From: Neurospora tetraspora
Lineage: Eukaryota; Ascomycota; Sordariomycetes; Sordariales; Sordariaceae
Assembly (NCBI RefSeq): GCF_033439725.1
Contig: NW_026944384.1
Span: forward strand, 3,596,001 to 3,660,000
DNA: 64,000 bases
Direction: 5' to 3'
Below, piece after piece: positions 13,469 to 25,564 of the stretch. How positions within the stretch are numbered: the first letter of the stretch is position 1; every line of letters starts with the position of its first letter. Position numbers and translations under genes: made by a program. Under the pieces are notes generated by a model, which saw only the letters and a program-made list of their open reading frames with translations, searched no databases and was not told the origin of the DNA.

Positions 13469-14863
13469 ATGAAGTTACTGGGCCCATCTGTTACCGTCGC
13501 TTTGTTGGCCTATGCCGTCTACTCCTGGGGCACTTTTATATACCACAATGCCATTGTTTTCGGCTTCCTTCGCACCAACCCAGCGAGCACTCATGTCCAA
13601 CAAGAGGACATTCAGTACATCCCCGACACTGTTCACTGTGAAGACCTTCACTATCATGCCCCCAGCAAGACCCTCTTTACTGCTTGCGAGGACCATCCCG
13701 AGACTCGCTTTCAGTGGTTTCCCCCTTTGACCAACTTCAACGATTCGTCAATCCTCAAGACCTACCGTGGTTCTCTTCATGTGATCGACCCCGAAGTAAG
13801 TCCAAAACACCATATGCCCACAATCGTGCCTATAACGGATGGGAGTCACTTACCACTTCCATAGACGAAGAAATCCCGACGTCTTACCGTGGACAACTTT
13901 GACGGACCCTTCAGCACCCACGGCATCGAGGTCTTGACCGACCCCAAGCAACCGAATGCCGTGTACATCTACGCCGTCAACCACCTTCCCAACCCCGAGC
14001 CCGTCATAGCCATTCACCCTCCACCCGCAGACGTCCCCAAAGCGCGGTCCCAGATCGAGGTTTTCCATCATGTCATCGGCACCTCCACCGCCACTCACCT
14101 CCGCTCCATCTGGCATCCTCTAATTCGCACTCCCAACGATCTCATCGCCACATCCCCCACGTCCCTCTACGTGACCAACGACCATTTCTACCGGGACCAC
14201 GGCGTCATGCGCTTCTTGGAAGACATGTATGCCAACGCCAAATGGACCGATGTCATTTACTTGCAGTTCCCCCTTGAAGCCCCCTCAACTGCCGCGGAAA
14301 CAGACGCCTTGGCCGGCGTTACCGCCCACGTGGCGCTGGACAAGTTCCACAACGCCAACGGCCTAGGTCACGGCCGGTACGAGAACGAAGTAGCCATTGC
14401 CAGCGCCGCTTCGGGAGTTTTGAGCATCAGCGAGCTACCATCGTCGTCTTTATCAAAATCAAACATGATCACGGTGCTCGACCGCATCGAATTCGACTCC
14501 ACCATCGACAACCCCTCGTACTTCTCTGACCCTTACGCCGGCACGGCGGACGGCGTCGACCACAGCGGGTTCGTCGAGGCCGGTTTGGGCAAGGCGCACA
14601 CGCTGGCGCAGACGTGCAAGCAGCCGGAGGCCAAGGATCCGGTCATGGTGTGGTTTGCGAAGCCCGTCAAGCAGGGAGAGAATGGGGATGTGATTTGGGA
14701 GAAGAGGCTCTTGTTTGAGGATGACGGGAGCAGGATTAGGAGCGCGAGCGCGGCGGTTTTGGTGGCTATTGATCCTCAGAAGGAAGAGGGGAAGAGGAAG
14801 GCTTGGTTGTTTGTTACGGGGTTTGTGTCGAGTAATGTGGTTGCTGTTAAGGTTGACTTGTGA
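13469..14863 (+). CDS. Serum paraoxonase/arylesterase-like protein, membrane-anchored
   Basis: Fungal member of the paraoxonase-like six-bladed beta-propeller group; family enzymes hydrolyse lactones and aryl esters with calcium, but the substrate here is unknown. Two exons, 13469-13795 and 13865-14863 (intron GTAAGT...CCATAG), 441 residues. Residues about 5-32 (SVTVALLAYAVYSWGTFIYH) are hydrophobic and likely form an uncleaved signal anchor. Family-like stretches are CEDLHYHAPSKTLFTACED, RLTVDNFDGPFSTHGIEV, VYIYAVNHLP, LRSIWHPLIRTPNDLIATSP and SLYVTNDHFYRD; the last two match the PON blocks that hold calcium-binding Asn/Asp. An in-frame ATG at 13415 would add 18 residues before the anchor; I prefer 13469. 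It is convergent with the transporter gene. Confidence 0.8.
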
Positions 14864-15439
14864 AGTGAGTGATGAAAGAAGGCGGGAGAGATGTTGGCTG
14901 TTGGGCTGTAGATGTTCAGCGGCTTGAGCACGGGCCACAAAACCATTAAGATGATTTTGTGGCCCGTGCACAGAGAGCAGAAATCTCGATGAATAGTAAA
15001 TCAATTGGAAATCCACTCGGCGATATTCAAGCAAATACATCAAGGAAGATGTTTCCACCAATGACATATGGCTAACTGAGAGTATTATAGTGGTTTACAA
15101 AGTTTAATGGAAAGATTTCCTTTGAAAGTACTGACATAGGAGGATGATCCGACTTATATATACAAATTACCAGATGCTGCGTGACTCTTCCTTTAGAAGC
15201 ATTGGCGGAAATCTTTTGTCAAAATACCTTCTTTCAAAACTATTAACGCAAAGGCCTCAGCATAAGGACACGAGAAAGCCATATAATACTTGTATATGAC
15301 GGTTGGTATCAAGTCAAGAGATCATTATCGTAAATGGACATGCACACGAATTCGTCATGCCCCGAAACATCACCGTAACTTCCAACACTTCATGAGAACC
15401 CGACGCTCAGTGTTTGGCAGGTGCAGCAGTATTTTCCAC
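14864..15439. other. Convergent 3' region with a perfect hairpin
   Basis: Shared 3' flank of the paraoxonase-like gene and the transporter gene. It holds the hairpin at 14928-14969 and moderately AT-rich sequence from about 15070 to 15300. No gene seen. Confidence 0.6.
14928..14969. promoter_or_regulatory. Perfect 15-bp inverted repeat in a 3' flank
   Basis: GCACGGGCCACAAAA at 14928-14942 is the exact complement of TTTTGTGGCCCGTGC at 14955-14969, with a 12-nt loop. The stem is GC-rich at its base. It begins 65 bp after the paraoxonase-like stop, so it lies in that gene's probable 3' UTR and, read from the other strand, beyond the end of the transporter gene. A role in 3' end formation or mRNA stability is possible but inferred. 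Confidence 0.6.
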
Positions 15440-17133
15440 CTACTGAACTTCTCGTCCTTCCCTCTTCTCATCCAATCCGCTCGGCACCCTCTCCATATCT
15501 CCCGCCTCCAAATCATCCACCTGCTTGCCCTGCTGCTGCTGGAGGTTCATACCCGCCGGCAGTGCCTTCTCAAACTCTCTACCCCTCTTTTCGGGGCCAA
15601 AGGCCGTGGTGACCACAATGCCCATCACAATAATCGCAGTAGCGATGCCCATAGTCGGACCATAGGCCTCGACCAGCTTGCCGGTATGGCTGATGATGTG
15701 GATCTTCTCCGACACGGCATTGACGATCTGCGCGGACGGGGACGACACCATGTTGCCGACCTGATACGTGATGCCGGGGAACGAGGAGCGGAAGGCGGGG
15801 GGAGCAAGCTCGTTCAGATGGATGGGGATCACGCCCCAGGCGCCCTGGACGAAGAATTGCATGAAGAAGCCGGTGGCCGACAGCGCGCGCTCGGAATTTG
15901 GAAGGATCCACGCGGGGATCAGACAGCCGCTGATGAGCGAGGAGACGATGATGGTGCGTCGGCGGCCGAAGTATTGGCTGAGGTAGCCGATGATGGTGCC
16001 GCCAACGCAGGCGCCGGCTTTCATGATGATGCTGGCACGGCTGGCGCCCGAGTTGTCCATTTCCTTTTGAGTTCTCATGAAGGTTGTGTAGCTATCTTGG
16101 GAGGTGTGGCTGTAGTCTGTTGATGGTCAGGACGGTTAGACTGGCTCAATAGATGACTGCAAAACACAATTTGAAGGGGAAAACTCACAGTTGAACCAAG
16201 TCATCAAGATGCAGCAGTAGACACACATCTTCCACTCCTGGCGAAGCATCACCTTGGTCTCCCTCCAGAACTGGGACGGGTTTGCTTGGGCCTTGCCTTC
16301 CTTGCGCGCCTCCAGGAACTGCTTGGACTCGGGGAAGAAGCAGCGGATGATGCCAACACCGATGGACAGACCAGCAGCAATCCAGAATACGGTCTTCCAG
16401 CTATCGGTGCCGCCACCGACGCCGAGGTTGGCGCATGCGGCGCACACATAGCCAAAGGCGTACCCCTGCTGGAGGATACCAGACATCAGACCTCTGGCGT
16501 CGACCGGGCTGTTTTCCAAGGCCATCGCGATCGCGTTACCGTACCTGATCAGGGGTTGTCAGCAAAACTAAACTTCGACAGCAGCATACTAAGAAGAAGA
16601 AGAAGGGGAACTTACACTCCGCCCATAAACAATCCAAACAAAGCTCTCACACCAAGAAACTGCGAGTAAGTCGAGCTGTAGATGGTGGCAATCTGCAAGA
16701 TGCCCAACACAATCATGTTAAGCACCATGGGCCACTTTCTCCCCCATCGATCGCCAGCCAGACCAAAGGCAGCCGCACCAATCGACCGAAGCAGCAGGGT
16801 CAGCGTGATGGCCGTCGACACACTGGTCTTGCTGACGCCATAGTAGGCCGCCAGCTTGACCTGCTGGATGGACAAGGCGTGAAAGTCAAATGCGTCGGCA
16901 CTCCAGGCGCAAAAGCCCACGATGAAGTTGAGCCAGTCCCGGCCCGAGAGTTGAGCAAGCAGGCTGATGGGGTTCTTGAGGGGGACGGGCTTTGCCCACT
17001 CTGTTGCGGTCTCGCCGTAAACGTTGGTCACGACGACACGCTGCTTCCAGATGAAGAGGTCCTTCCATGACTGGCGGGCTGTGGGGAGGATGCCCTTGGC
17101 GACGGGGTCGGCGGGCTCGTGGGTTGATTCCAT
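15440..17133 (-). CDS. JEN1: JEN1-type monocarboxylate/proton symporter (MFS)
   Basis: Plasma-membrane uptake of lactate, pyruvate or related acids with protons. Exons 16616-17133, 16189-16544 and 15440-16116 give 516 residues in frame. Introns: 16545-16615 (GTAAGT...TCAG) and 16117-16188 (GTGAGT...ACAG). After a cytosolic N-terminus of about 75 residues come the usual twelve membrane segments. The MFS loop is LAGDRWGRKWP. Crossing intron 2, FNYYSHTSQDSYTTF fits the Jen1 signature N-x-x-[ST]-H-x-[ST]-Q-D-x-x-x-T exactly, which fixes the subfamily. Loop SQYFGRRRT and the hydrophilic C-tail (EAGDMERVPSGLDEKREG) complete it. JEN1 genes are usually glucose-repressed; I saw no decisive operator. 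Confidence 0.93.
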
Positions 17134-19877
17134 GGTTGCGGTGGTCCTTGTTGATGACTGGATGAACGAAGGCTTATATCACCGAGGTGTTGATACCTGG
17201 GATATGTACTCCCACAACGATGTGTGGTTTGTTCAAAGCCGGATCAACGATTCAACAGTTGTCAGCCGGGCTAGGAGTAAAAACTAAGAGATAGATGGAT
17301 GAAGGTGAAGAAAGGGCACCCAAAAGAAGAGGGGAGAGACACCAATTTGAACCTGGGTCACTTTCCAGCCGGTCGGTCTCGGATTTAATATACGTATCCA
17401 AAGAAGGATAAATACCTACATGCGAGGGTGGTAGTACCAGCCATGTGCCAGACCTACCACGTACCTGGAAGATTCCGGTAGGGATGTGCAGATAATCCCC
17501 CGCATGCCAACACGTTCCTCATGGCCGGTCATGATCCCATCGCCAGCCACATCAACGATCGAGATAAAGCCGAAGGACAGCCGGCCGGGGTACTGTGGTA
17601 GAGGTCCCAGAAGGGTGGGAATGATATCAAGACACCGATACAACTCTTGCTGTCGGACAGTCTCGTCCGCTCGTTGTCCGGGTAAGCCTTTTCCCTAGTA
17701 ATCCTCCTCCATCTTTACTTCATCTGGTAGCCTCTTCCATCTTGGCATCCGTCAGCTTGTCTTTCGTCTTCACGCGATGCCAATCCGGGGAATATCTTGG
17801 TAGAATGGGGGAGGCAATGTTACCGCTCTTGGCCGATGGGAATGGCTTGCCAAGGGGAAGTTTTGCTTGCTTTGACAGTTGCTTGATATCTTTCAAGCTT
17901 TGGCACCAACAGGACTTGGCGGTTGATCAATAAGTGAGGAGAACCTGGCTCGGGCCTGGGCACTCGAACGGCACTCTGGAGTCTGGGGAAAGACTCTGGG
18001 GAAGACAGGGATAACATGTGCTCGTGGTTCCCCCTAGTGGTTCCCCAGGCCAGCCGGCCCAATGGTATTTCATGTTTTCTTCAGGGGACCGCTTCCCGCA
18101 GCGGCCCCGCAGAGGCTTTTCACCAATCCACCTCAACCCAGCCACTGAAAGCGCTGACGGCCAAAGTCCAGACCGTTATGGGGGCTCTGGGGTTTGATGG
18201 AGTTCGAGCTTGCGGGGAAGTGGAAATCTTTTTGGAGTTTGGAACTTGTGTGATTGTGGACCACCATGAGTTGTCCGAGATAACACCATGCTCCAGTCTT
18301 GACCGCAGGCCAGAGTTAAAGGTCCAGAACTGGCGCGGATCAGGGGAAGACAGAGAGACAAGGGAGCCATATCTCCGGATCATTCGAGGCCAGAAACTGG
18401 GAGAATGCAACCACATGGCGTTTGATAACCAATGAGGCTCACTGTGCGTGATGGAGACGCATTCAAACTCCCAAAATCTCGGAAGATCTGGTAGGACATC
18501 GAACAGTTCTGGTGGTGACGATGTAACTTATCTGCGGGGCCCCAGTTATGGCGGCAAGGCTTGAAAGAGCGCTACTGCATCACACTAGAAAATTTCACCG
18601 TAGCTTCGGGTGACTTAATCCATCCGGTCTTAATCCGACAAGCTGAGTTCCTACAACGTTTCACTGCATCGTGAACGTTGAAACTACCTCGGTCGGCCAG
18701 AGGGATGAGGATGTATCGTACCAGATCCAGCGAATGTTGCGGACAATAATGATACCCAACCAAACAATCCATTCGTCGTTCTTCATGCGTGTATGCGCTT
18801 CATTTCTCACATCACTGAATAAGAGTTTGGAAGCAGATGATGAGTGCTGCCACACCGGCTCTCCCGACTAGCTTGAACGTTGATAGCAGCTCGTGGAGTG
18901 GCCTGACTGATCATTTTTGGAACCTGGTTTTTTTGTCAGCGCCTTATTCAAACAGGGCTTTATTTTTGGGAGTCGGGGTTTAGGTAAGATCAACCACACT
19001 CCGTGCGTTTTTTTGTGGTACACGGCATCGTAAGCTGGTGAAACAGGTTACTGTCCCGCCCAGAGCATTGAATCACCTTCCTCTTTTGCCCAAAGCCGCC
19101 TAGATTCTGGGTGATCTTCACCGCTCATGTGGAAAGCCTTTCAATATCACAAAAGATACCTGTAAGCTTAGTACCGTTGCCGAAGGTAGGTATGCATCCA
19201 TTATTCAGGTCTGTGAACGGTGCCAGATGTGGGCTGAAAATGCACGAAGGCCTCCTTCTCGACTCGTATCAATGCCCAGACGAAATTCATGATCCCCTGG
19301 CGGTGATATGTCGGCAATGAAGGTCGGGCTTGGCGGGTTGATACATTCTTAGTGACGGCGTAAGCCGACCGTCTGTTTCCTTGATATGGATCTCTTTTTC
19401 CGCGATCAATTGCTACCTACACAATAGGTAAGTGAGAATCTAGACCAGGAGGGATCCACCTCGGAGGAGACTCGGTCAACTTGCGGCTCTTGAATAGAAC
19501 CAGGGTCTTACCACCACCTCAAGCAAGAAGACAGGGAGATATGGTGTGGGGAAGAATCAGTGCCTCCAGGATAACTCGGAGCCTTTGGGCGCACACGGTT
19601 TGTGTATTAATGTGATAATGAAGGACGAATTGCATGTGCCTCTTCTTTATGCACGGTTTGTTGGAACAAGTGATAGATACGGAACTTTCGTAAATCTATC
19701 TGCAAATCTGACCCTAACATTGAGTTCAGGGGGACGCCAGATCTGGTAGATCCAAAGATACCTGGGCGGACGCGTAAGCACGAACTGATAACATCTAGTC
19801 CGCATCAGTAGGGTCCCTAAACACCGTCAAGCGTCAGTAAGTCAGCACATCACTTAATATCTGAGAGAAGGGGAACC
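17134..19877. other. Intergenic 2.7 kb, no recognisable gene
   Basis: Holds the JEN1 upstream region (about 17134-17700) and the 3' flank of the reductase. Open frames such as 18016-18435 show no family features, have no good start context and overlap frames on the other strand. No RNA gene or repeat was recognised. Confidence 0.5.
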
Positions 19878-20816
19878 TCACCAATCAGTAACCAACTTCT
19901 CATCCAACCCATCCAACCTCTTCATATCCTCCTCAGCCAACTCAAACCCACCCACATCCGCATTCTCCACCAACCTCTCCTTCTTCGTGCTCTTCGGCAA
20001 CGTCACGAACCCCTTCTGCACCGACCACCTCACCAACACCTGCGCGGGCGTAACCCCATACTTCTTCGCCACTTGCCCCAGCGTGGGATGCCTCATGCGC
20101 ATCCCCCTCGCCAGCGGCGCGTACGCCTCGATCACGATCCCGTACTTCTCGCACGCGGCTCTGATCTCCGTCTGCGTGTTAAACGGGTGACACTCGATCT
20201 GGTTCACGACCGGCTCCACCTTTGGCTGAGCAGCCATCAGCTCCTCGATGTGCTTGACGCCGTAGTTCGAGACGCCCGCCATCTTGACCTCGCCCGCGAG
20301 CACCGCGTCCTCGACCGCTTTCCAGCTGGTCAACCGCGCTTCGCGGCCGCCGAGCGGGCTGTGCAGGAGGAACAGGTCGATGTAGCCTAGGCCGCACTCC
20401 TTGACCGACTTGCGGATGCTAGCGCGCACGGCGTCATAGTTGGTGCTGTTGTCGCGCAGCTTGCTGGTGAAGTGGACGTCCTCGCGGGTGAGACCGGCGG
20501 TGTTTTCGGGTGAGGACAAGAAGGAGAGGATGGCTTGGCCGGCTTCGCGCTCGTTGTAGTACCATTGGGCGCTGTCGAAGCCGCGGTAGCCGACGCCGAG
20601 AGCCCAGCGGACCGCGCGGGTGGTCTCGGGGCCGGACATCATGTAGAGGCCGAGTTGGATTTGGGGAATGGAGAGGCCATTGGAGAGCTTGGTGGGTGTC
20701 AACGAGTAGGTACGTGAAATTCATGGGGGTTGTGACATTGAAGATGAGGGGAGTTGCAACATGTCTAATCGTACCTTGACTCTGCGGCTCAACATGTCTG
20801 TCACGGTTTCTGGCAT
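19878..20816 (-). CDS. Aldo/keto reductase (NADPH-dependent)
   Basis: Single-domain (beta/alpha)8 oxidoreductase that reduces carbonyls; substrate unknown. Two exons, 20775-20816 (MPETVTDMLSRRVK) and 19878-20687, 283 residues. The 87-bp intron has donor GTACGA and acceptor ACCAAG. I chose this model because the long frame has no ATG where homology begins, while splicing yields RRVKLSNGLSIPQIQLG, the normal family start. The catalytic tetrad is visible: Asp52 and Tyr57 (GFDSAQWYYNE), Lys90 (FTSKL) and His123 (LLHSP). Other family blocks are GVSNYGVKHIEEL, NQIECHPF, PLARG and PKSTKKERL (NADP phosphate-binding). It resembles the AKR3/AKR5-like group but cannot be assigned further. Confidence 0.88.
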
Positions 20817-21535
20817 TTTTTGACCCTTTTGCTAGGTAAACGTGCTCAAAGAGTTAGGAAGGTTTTGTCTGCGCTGTGAGGTGAAAATGAGCACACTTGT
20901 TGTCCCAATCCTTTTATGTGCTGGAAACTCTCATAAAGCTTAAGTACTATAATTCGCGACCCCCGGGTTGATGTTGACTTGATCATCAAAGTCCCCACTC
21001 TTCTGACGATGACAACATCGCCGGGTTTATTTCCGTTTCGTTGATTACCGTACCAATGGACCAGTTAGCGCGCAATTCCTTGCCTGTATTGTAACGACAT
21101 GTTACAGCACCATTGTTCCACTTGTGCTACGTCAGACAACTGTCATGCAACTCAGCCTTAGACATGCGAAATAAAGCCCGGTGGGGCTGAGCGTGTTTCT
21201 ATCGCTTACTAAACTGCACGCTAGGTATTAAACTGACATAAAGAACTTCATGGAATCTTTTATGTCTCGTTGATATCTCGTTCGCGTGCTAAGTGCTAAC
21301 GCCTAGATATGTTTTCCAACCTGTGTAAGGCGTCCTTGTCGTATATGTCAGCAAGATGTGTACAAGGAGCCAGGATCGTGGAAGGCTACCGTACCTTAAC
21401 GCCGACATGCCCCTTTCCTCCCACTTCAGTCTTGTCCTCTTGAAGCCACCTCTTGTGACCAAACTAATGCTTGACGCGACCTGCTCCTTTTGATCTTGAA
21501 CTAAATTGCACCTGAAACACCCCATGCTAGCCCCT
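20817..21535. other. Intergenic region upstream of the reductase and downstream of FAL1
   Basis: About 0.7 kb: the reductase promoter plus the FAL1 3' UTR. No gene, RNA or repeat recognised. Confidence 0.6.
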
Positions 21536-22870
21536 TTAAGAAATAAGGTCGGCAACGTTCATGGGCATCTCATCAATCTGGGTCGAGTAGTACACTGTAT
21601 CTCTCGTTAGTGAAACAAGATGCCGAGGTTGAGTTGTTCAAACTTACACTCGATATCACGCAAGATGCGCACGTCCTCGCTAGTAACGAAGTTGATCGCG
21701 ACACCCTTGCGACCGAATCTGCCGGAACGACCGATACGATGGATGTAGTTTTCACGGTTGCTGGGGAGATCGTAGTTGATGACCAAGCTGACCTGCTGAA
21801 CATCGATACCGCGGGCCCACACGTCGGTCGAAATGAGCACTCTGCTGTTGCCCTGTCTGAAATCCTGCATAATGCTGTCTCTCTCCTTCTGAGGCATATC
21901 ACCGTGCATGCTGCTGACGGTGAAGTTGGCTTCGCGCATCTTGTCGGTCAACCAGTCGACCTTCCGGCGGGTGTTGCAGAAAATAACGGCTTGTGTGATA
22001 GTAAGGGTATCGTAGAGATCGCAGAGGGTATCAAACTTCCAATCCTCCTTCTCCACAGCGATGAAGTACTGCTTCAGGCCCTCGAGGGTCAACTCATCAC
22101 GCTTGACCAGGATACGAACGGGGTCGGTCATGAACTTGGTGGTCATGTCGAGCACATCGTAAGGGAGGGTGGCAGAGACGACAACGACTTGTGTGGCAGG
22201 CGGAAGATAGCGGTACACATCGTAAATCTGCTCGCGGAAACCCTGGTTGAGGAGCTCATCGGCTTCGTCGAGGACCAGCATCTTGATGTGTCTGGTGCGG
22301 AGATGACGGCGGCGAATCATGTCGGCAACACGACCAGGAGTACCGGAGACAATGTGTTGACCATAGTCGAGCTTGCGAATATCCTCTCCAACGTTGGTGC
22401 CGCCAATGCAAGCATGGCACTGGACGTTCATGTAGTCTCCCAAAGCCATCACAACGCTCTGAATCTGGGTCGCAAGTTCGCGGGTCGGGGAAAGAACGAG
22501 GGCCTGGGTCTCGCGGACGGCGGTGTCGATGACCTGAAGCATACTGATCGAGAAAGTGGCTGTTTTACCGGTACCGGACTGGGCCTGGGCGATGGTGTCG
22601 CGACCCTTGCAGATCTGAACGATGGCGCGGGACTGGACAGCGGAGGGGGACTCATATCCATAGGCGTAGATACCACGGAGGAGACTCTCTGTTTTCGAGA
22701 CCAGTCAGTTTCAGTCAGATCAGCAGAACCACGACAACAGAGAAAGGTGCGATGCGACAAAACTTACCCTTCAGGGACATCGACTCGAAAGTCGGATGAA
22801 CCGTAACCTCCTTGGAGGTGGAGAACTGAATCTTCTCATCGGCCTTGCGATCGATGCCGCCGTCAGCCAT
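21536..22870 (-). CDS. FAL1: DEAD-box RNA helicase eIF4A-III / FAL1
   Basis: ATP-dependent RNA helicase; family roles are the exon junction complex core and 18S rRNA maturation. Exons 22768-22870, 21648-22688 and 21536-21594 give 400 residues (yeast Fal1 is 399). All DEAD-box motifs are intact: Q motif (SAVQSRAI), [56 protein letters not shown] and [11 protein letters not shown]. The ending [14 protein letters not shown] is diagnostic of eIF4A-III rather than eIF4A. The 59-nt last exon (21536-21594) completes this tail. It is head to head with the SF3a60 gene across 546 bp. Confidence 0.97.
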
Positions 22871-23416
22871 GTTGGGCGATAATGTGGGTGAATTGAATAG
22901 GTCACTGGGGTGCGTAGGGGTCGAGGTTGGACGTTGGGGGTGCGGATGTTGACGATGATGATGGAGTGTCGACTTCGTGGAAATGGTTTGCACCGGAGAC
23001 AAAACAGCCCACTGTACCAAAGCGCGACAGTGATTGACGATGGATGCGATGGACGTGTGGCGGCACTAGAGTGGAGCTTTCCTGTCAAAAAAAGTCGCCA
23101 AGGTCCGCTTCGGCAGAACGTCGGCCAACCTTATTTGATGGAACAGCGGGGATCTTTGACAGGGCAGTTGGCGAAATTTTGCCAAGGAGTTGCCGGGAGT
23201 TTTTTGCCTGCCGCGATGTGTTTCCTATGCTGTTCTTCTGGACTTCGTCCAAGCAATTGGTGGCGCCGGAAAAGCACGTCTCAACAACCTCTATTCTAGG
23301 AATCATCCTAGCTTTCCAAGTCGCAATTCTTTATTTGGCGCGACAAGTCCGACTCTTCTACGCGCATTTTCACTTCATATTAATTAGGGGACTTTCAGGG
23401 TGCAAAATTTGCCACC
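22871..23416. promoter_or_regulatory. Short bidirectional promoter between FAL1 and SF3A3
   Basis: 546 bp separate the two start codons, so 5' leaders and promoters of both RNA-processing genes must fit here. No TATA-type site stands out. The SF3A3 start has a strong context, GCCACCATG. Confidence 0.6.
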
Positions 23417-24983
23417 ATGTTGTTAGAAGAACAGAGATACATCCACGAGGATCTCGAACGCCTCGAGCAGGGTATCGCGGACCGTATGCGCGACGAGCCA
23501 AAACAGGTATGTCGTTCCACGCGACAATTCGTGTCTCTTAAGACCCCCTGTGCTGACGCATCTTTAGATTCATGAACGTCTCAATCGCGACCATGAGGTG
23601 TCCCAACTCCTCGACCAGATTCAACACCAGTCCCGTGAGCTTCTTCCCCTATACGAGGACAAGACTGGAGTGCGCTCCAAGGAAATTTTGCAGATTGGCA
23701 GTGGCGACCCCTTCGAGGAATTCTACAAACAAGTAGCCAGCATTAAGGAACACCACTCGCGATACCCAAATGAGCAAGCCGAGAACTCGGAGAACTGGTA
23801 CCGACCGCGGAAACAGAGCGACGACCAGCCATTTTTGGTGGAAAGCATGTTCTCGGGTGAAGAGGCATACGGTCGCTTCTTCGATTTGCACGCCAGCCAC
23901 GAATCCTATCTCAACCTTCCCAATGTGAAGCGACTACCATACATGCAGTATCTCGAAGTTTTCGACAACTTCCAACCCGGTTATGGTGGAGTCAAGCGGG
24001 CTGACAAGTTAACCGACCAATATTTCAAGTACCTCGGCGAATTGATGGAGTATCTGGAATCCTTCATCCGACGCACGCGACCACTCGAAAATCTCGAAAA
24101 GGTGTTTGGTGGCTGGGACAAGGAGTTCGATTCGGCCTGGGAAAAGGATGAAATCGAAGGATGGCGGAAGGAGAAGCCGGCAGCCAAGGGCTCTGCAACA
24201 AATCGGACGCTGAGCAGCGCTGAGGCGGTTTGGTGCGAGGCATGCGAGAAGGAGTTCAAGAACGAAAACGTTTACAAGAACCATCTTACCGGCAGGAAGC
24301 ACATCAAGGCCGCAGAGGTGTTGGCGGCGATTCACGGAGACTCGGTCAATGGTACATCAAACGGCTCGGCTGTCCCGCTAGCACATCGCCTCAAGGAGCG
24401 GGCGGTCGCCGAGAGAGAGTACCGTATCAAGAAGCTTGCTAGCGCCATGAAGACGGAGCGGGACGACACAAGGGTGAACGTCGAACGCAGACAGGGTATG
24501 ACGGAGCGCGAGAGGCAACAAGAGCTGGAGAATCTCTACAACACCACGTTCAAAAGGCAGGCTAAGGAGGCCGAGGAAGACGAGGATGATGGGGGAGACG
24601 ATAAGATCTACAACCCACTCAAGCTACCATTGGCCTGGGACGGAAAGCCGATTCCCTTCTGGCTCTACAGGTTGCACGGTCTGGGCCAAGAGTTCCCCTG
24701 CGAGATCTGTGGCAACTTTGTCTACCGCGGTCGGCGTGCTTTTGACAAGCACTTCAACGAGACGAATCACATCACCAACCTGAAGCGTCTGGGTATCACA
24801 AACACACATCTGTTCCGAGACATCACGTCTATAGAGGAGGCGGTGAGGCTCTGGAACAAGATTCAAGGTGACTCGAGAAAGACCAACGTGGATGAGGGCT
24901 CGATCGTGCAGATGGAGGACGCTGAGGGTAATGTCATGCCGGAGAAGGTCTATCTTGATTTGCAGAAGCAGGGTCTGCTCTGA
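23417..24983 (+). CDS. SF3A3: Splicing factor 3a subunit 3 (SF3a60 / Prp9)
   Basis: Component of the U2 snRNP SF3a complex needed for pre-spliceosome assembly. Exons 23417-23506 and 23568-24983 (intron GTATGT...TTTAG, phase 0), 501 residues, the usual length. The N-terminus LLEEQRYIHEDLERLEQ, the block RELLPLYEDKTGVRSKEI and the FYKQVASIKEHHSRYPNE segment are typical. A first matrin/U1-type zinc finger is WCEACEKEFKNENVYKNHLTGRKH with a C-x2-C...H-x5-H pattern (about residues 217-240). The conserved C-terminal finger is FPCEICGNFVYRGRRAFDKHFNETNH, followed by RLGITNTHLFRDIT and EEAVRLWNKIQ. A charged linker (AEEDEDDGGDDK) precedes it. Confidence 0.96.
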
Positions 24984-25564
24984 GAGGTGTTGGGAGATGG
25001 ATGAGATACTATGGTGATATGGGCAAGTAAAACCCACATATGAGATTAGAATATAATACCCAAAAGTCCCCACCGGCCACGATAGAGCTACGAATTCGGA
25101 CTACTGCAAGAATGAACAGTGAGATGGTTCGACATCTCATCCTGGATACCAGAAAGAGCAGCCAGGGGTTCATGAAGCTTGGACCCGCTAAGTGGGGGTA
25201 CAGCGAGGTCAAGGGCGTGAAATGATTGGACAGCCATTCCGGGTACTGCGGCCATGAACAAACAACATCTTGTAAACAAAGACGGCAACTTCACTTCTTT
25301 ACAGTTACCACCTTTCATCTCATGCAAACTTGGTTGTGCTTTGCTTTTTGCACCTTGAAAATACCACAATCATATTCCTAATGGGCGCAATCAACAATTA
25401 TTCAGTATTTCTTGGCAACTGCCCTGACTGACGCGACACTTTGTTCATATACCTACCTAATCACATATCAACAAACGAATCACTCATCGGGAAGGCATCC
25501 AAAAAGCCTTGAAAGTGAACGACAACAAGCTGAACGTCACGACAACCTCACCTACTAGACGACC
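24984..25564. other. Intergenic, SF3A3 3' flank and SLX1 promoter
   Basis: About 0.6 kb between two genes on the same strand. It holds an AT-rich 3' flank and an A/C-rich leader before 25565. Nothing else recognised. Confidence 0.6.

Noticed and set aside
20688-20702. TTG as start codon of the reductase
   Set aside because: Non-ATG starts are not expected here, and a spliced upstream exon gives a conserved N-terminus.
21610-22806. 398-codon plus-strand open frame
   Set aside because: It is the antisense shadow of the FAL1 helicase gene, whose motifs and length are complete on the minus strand.
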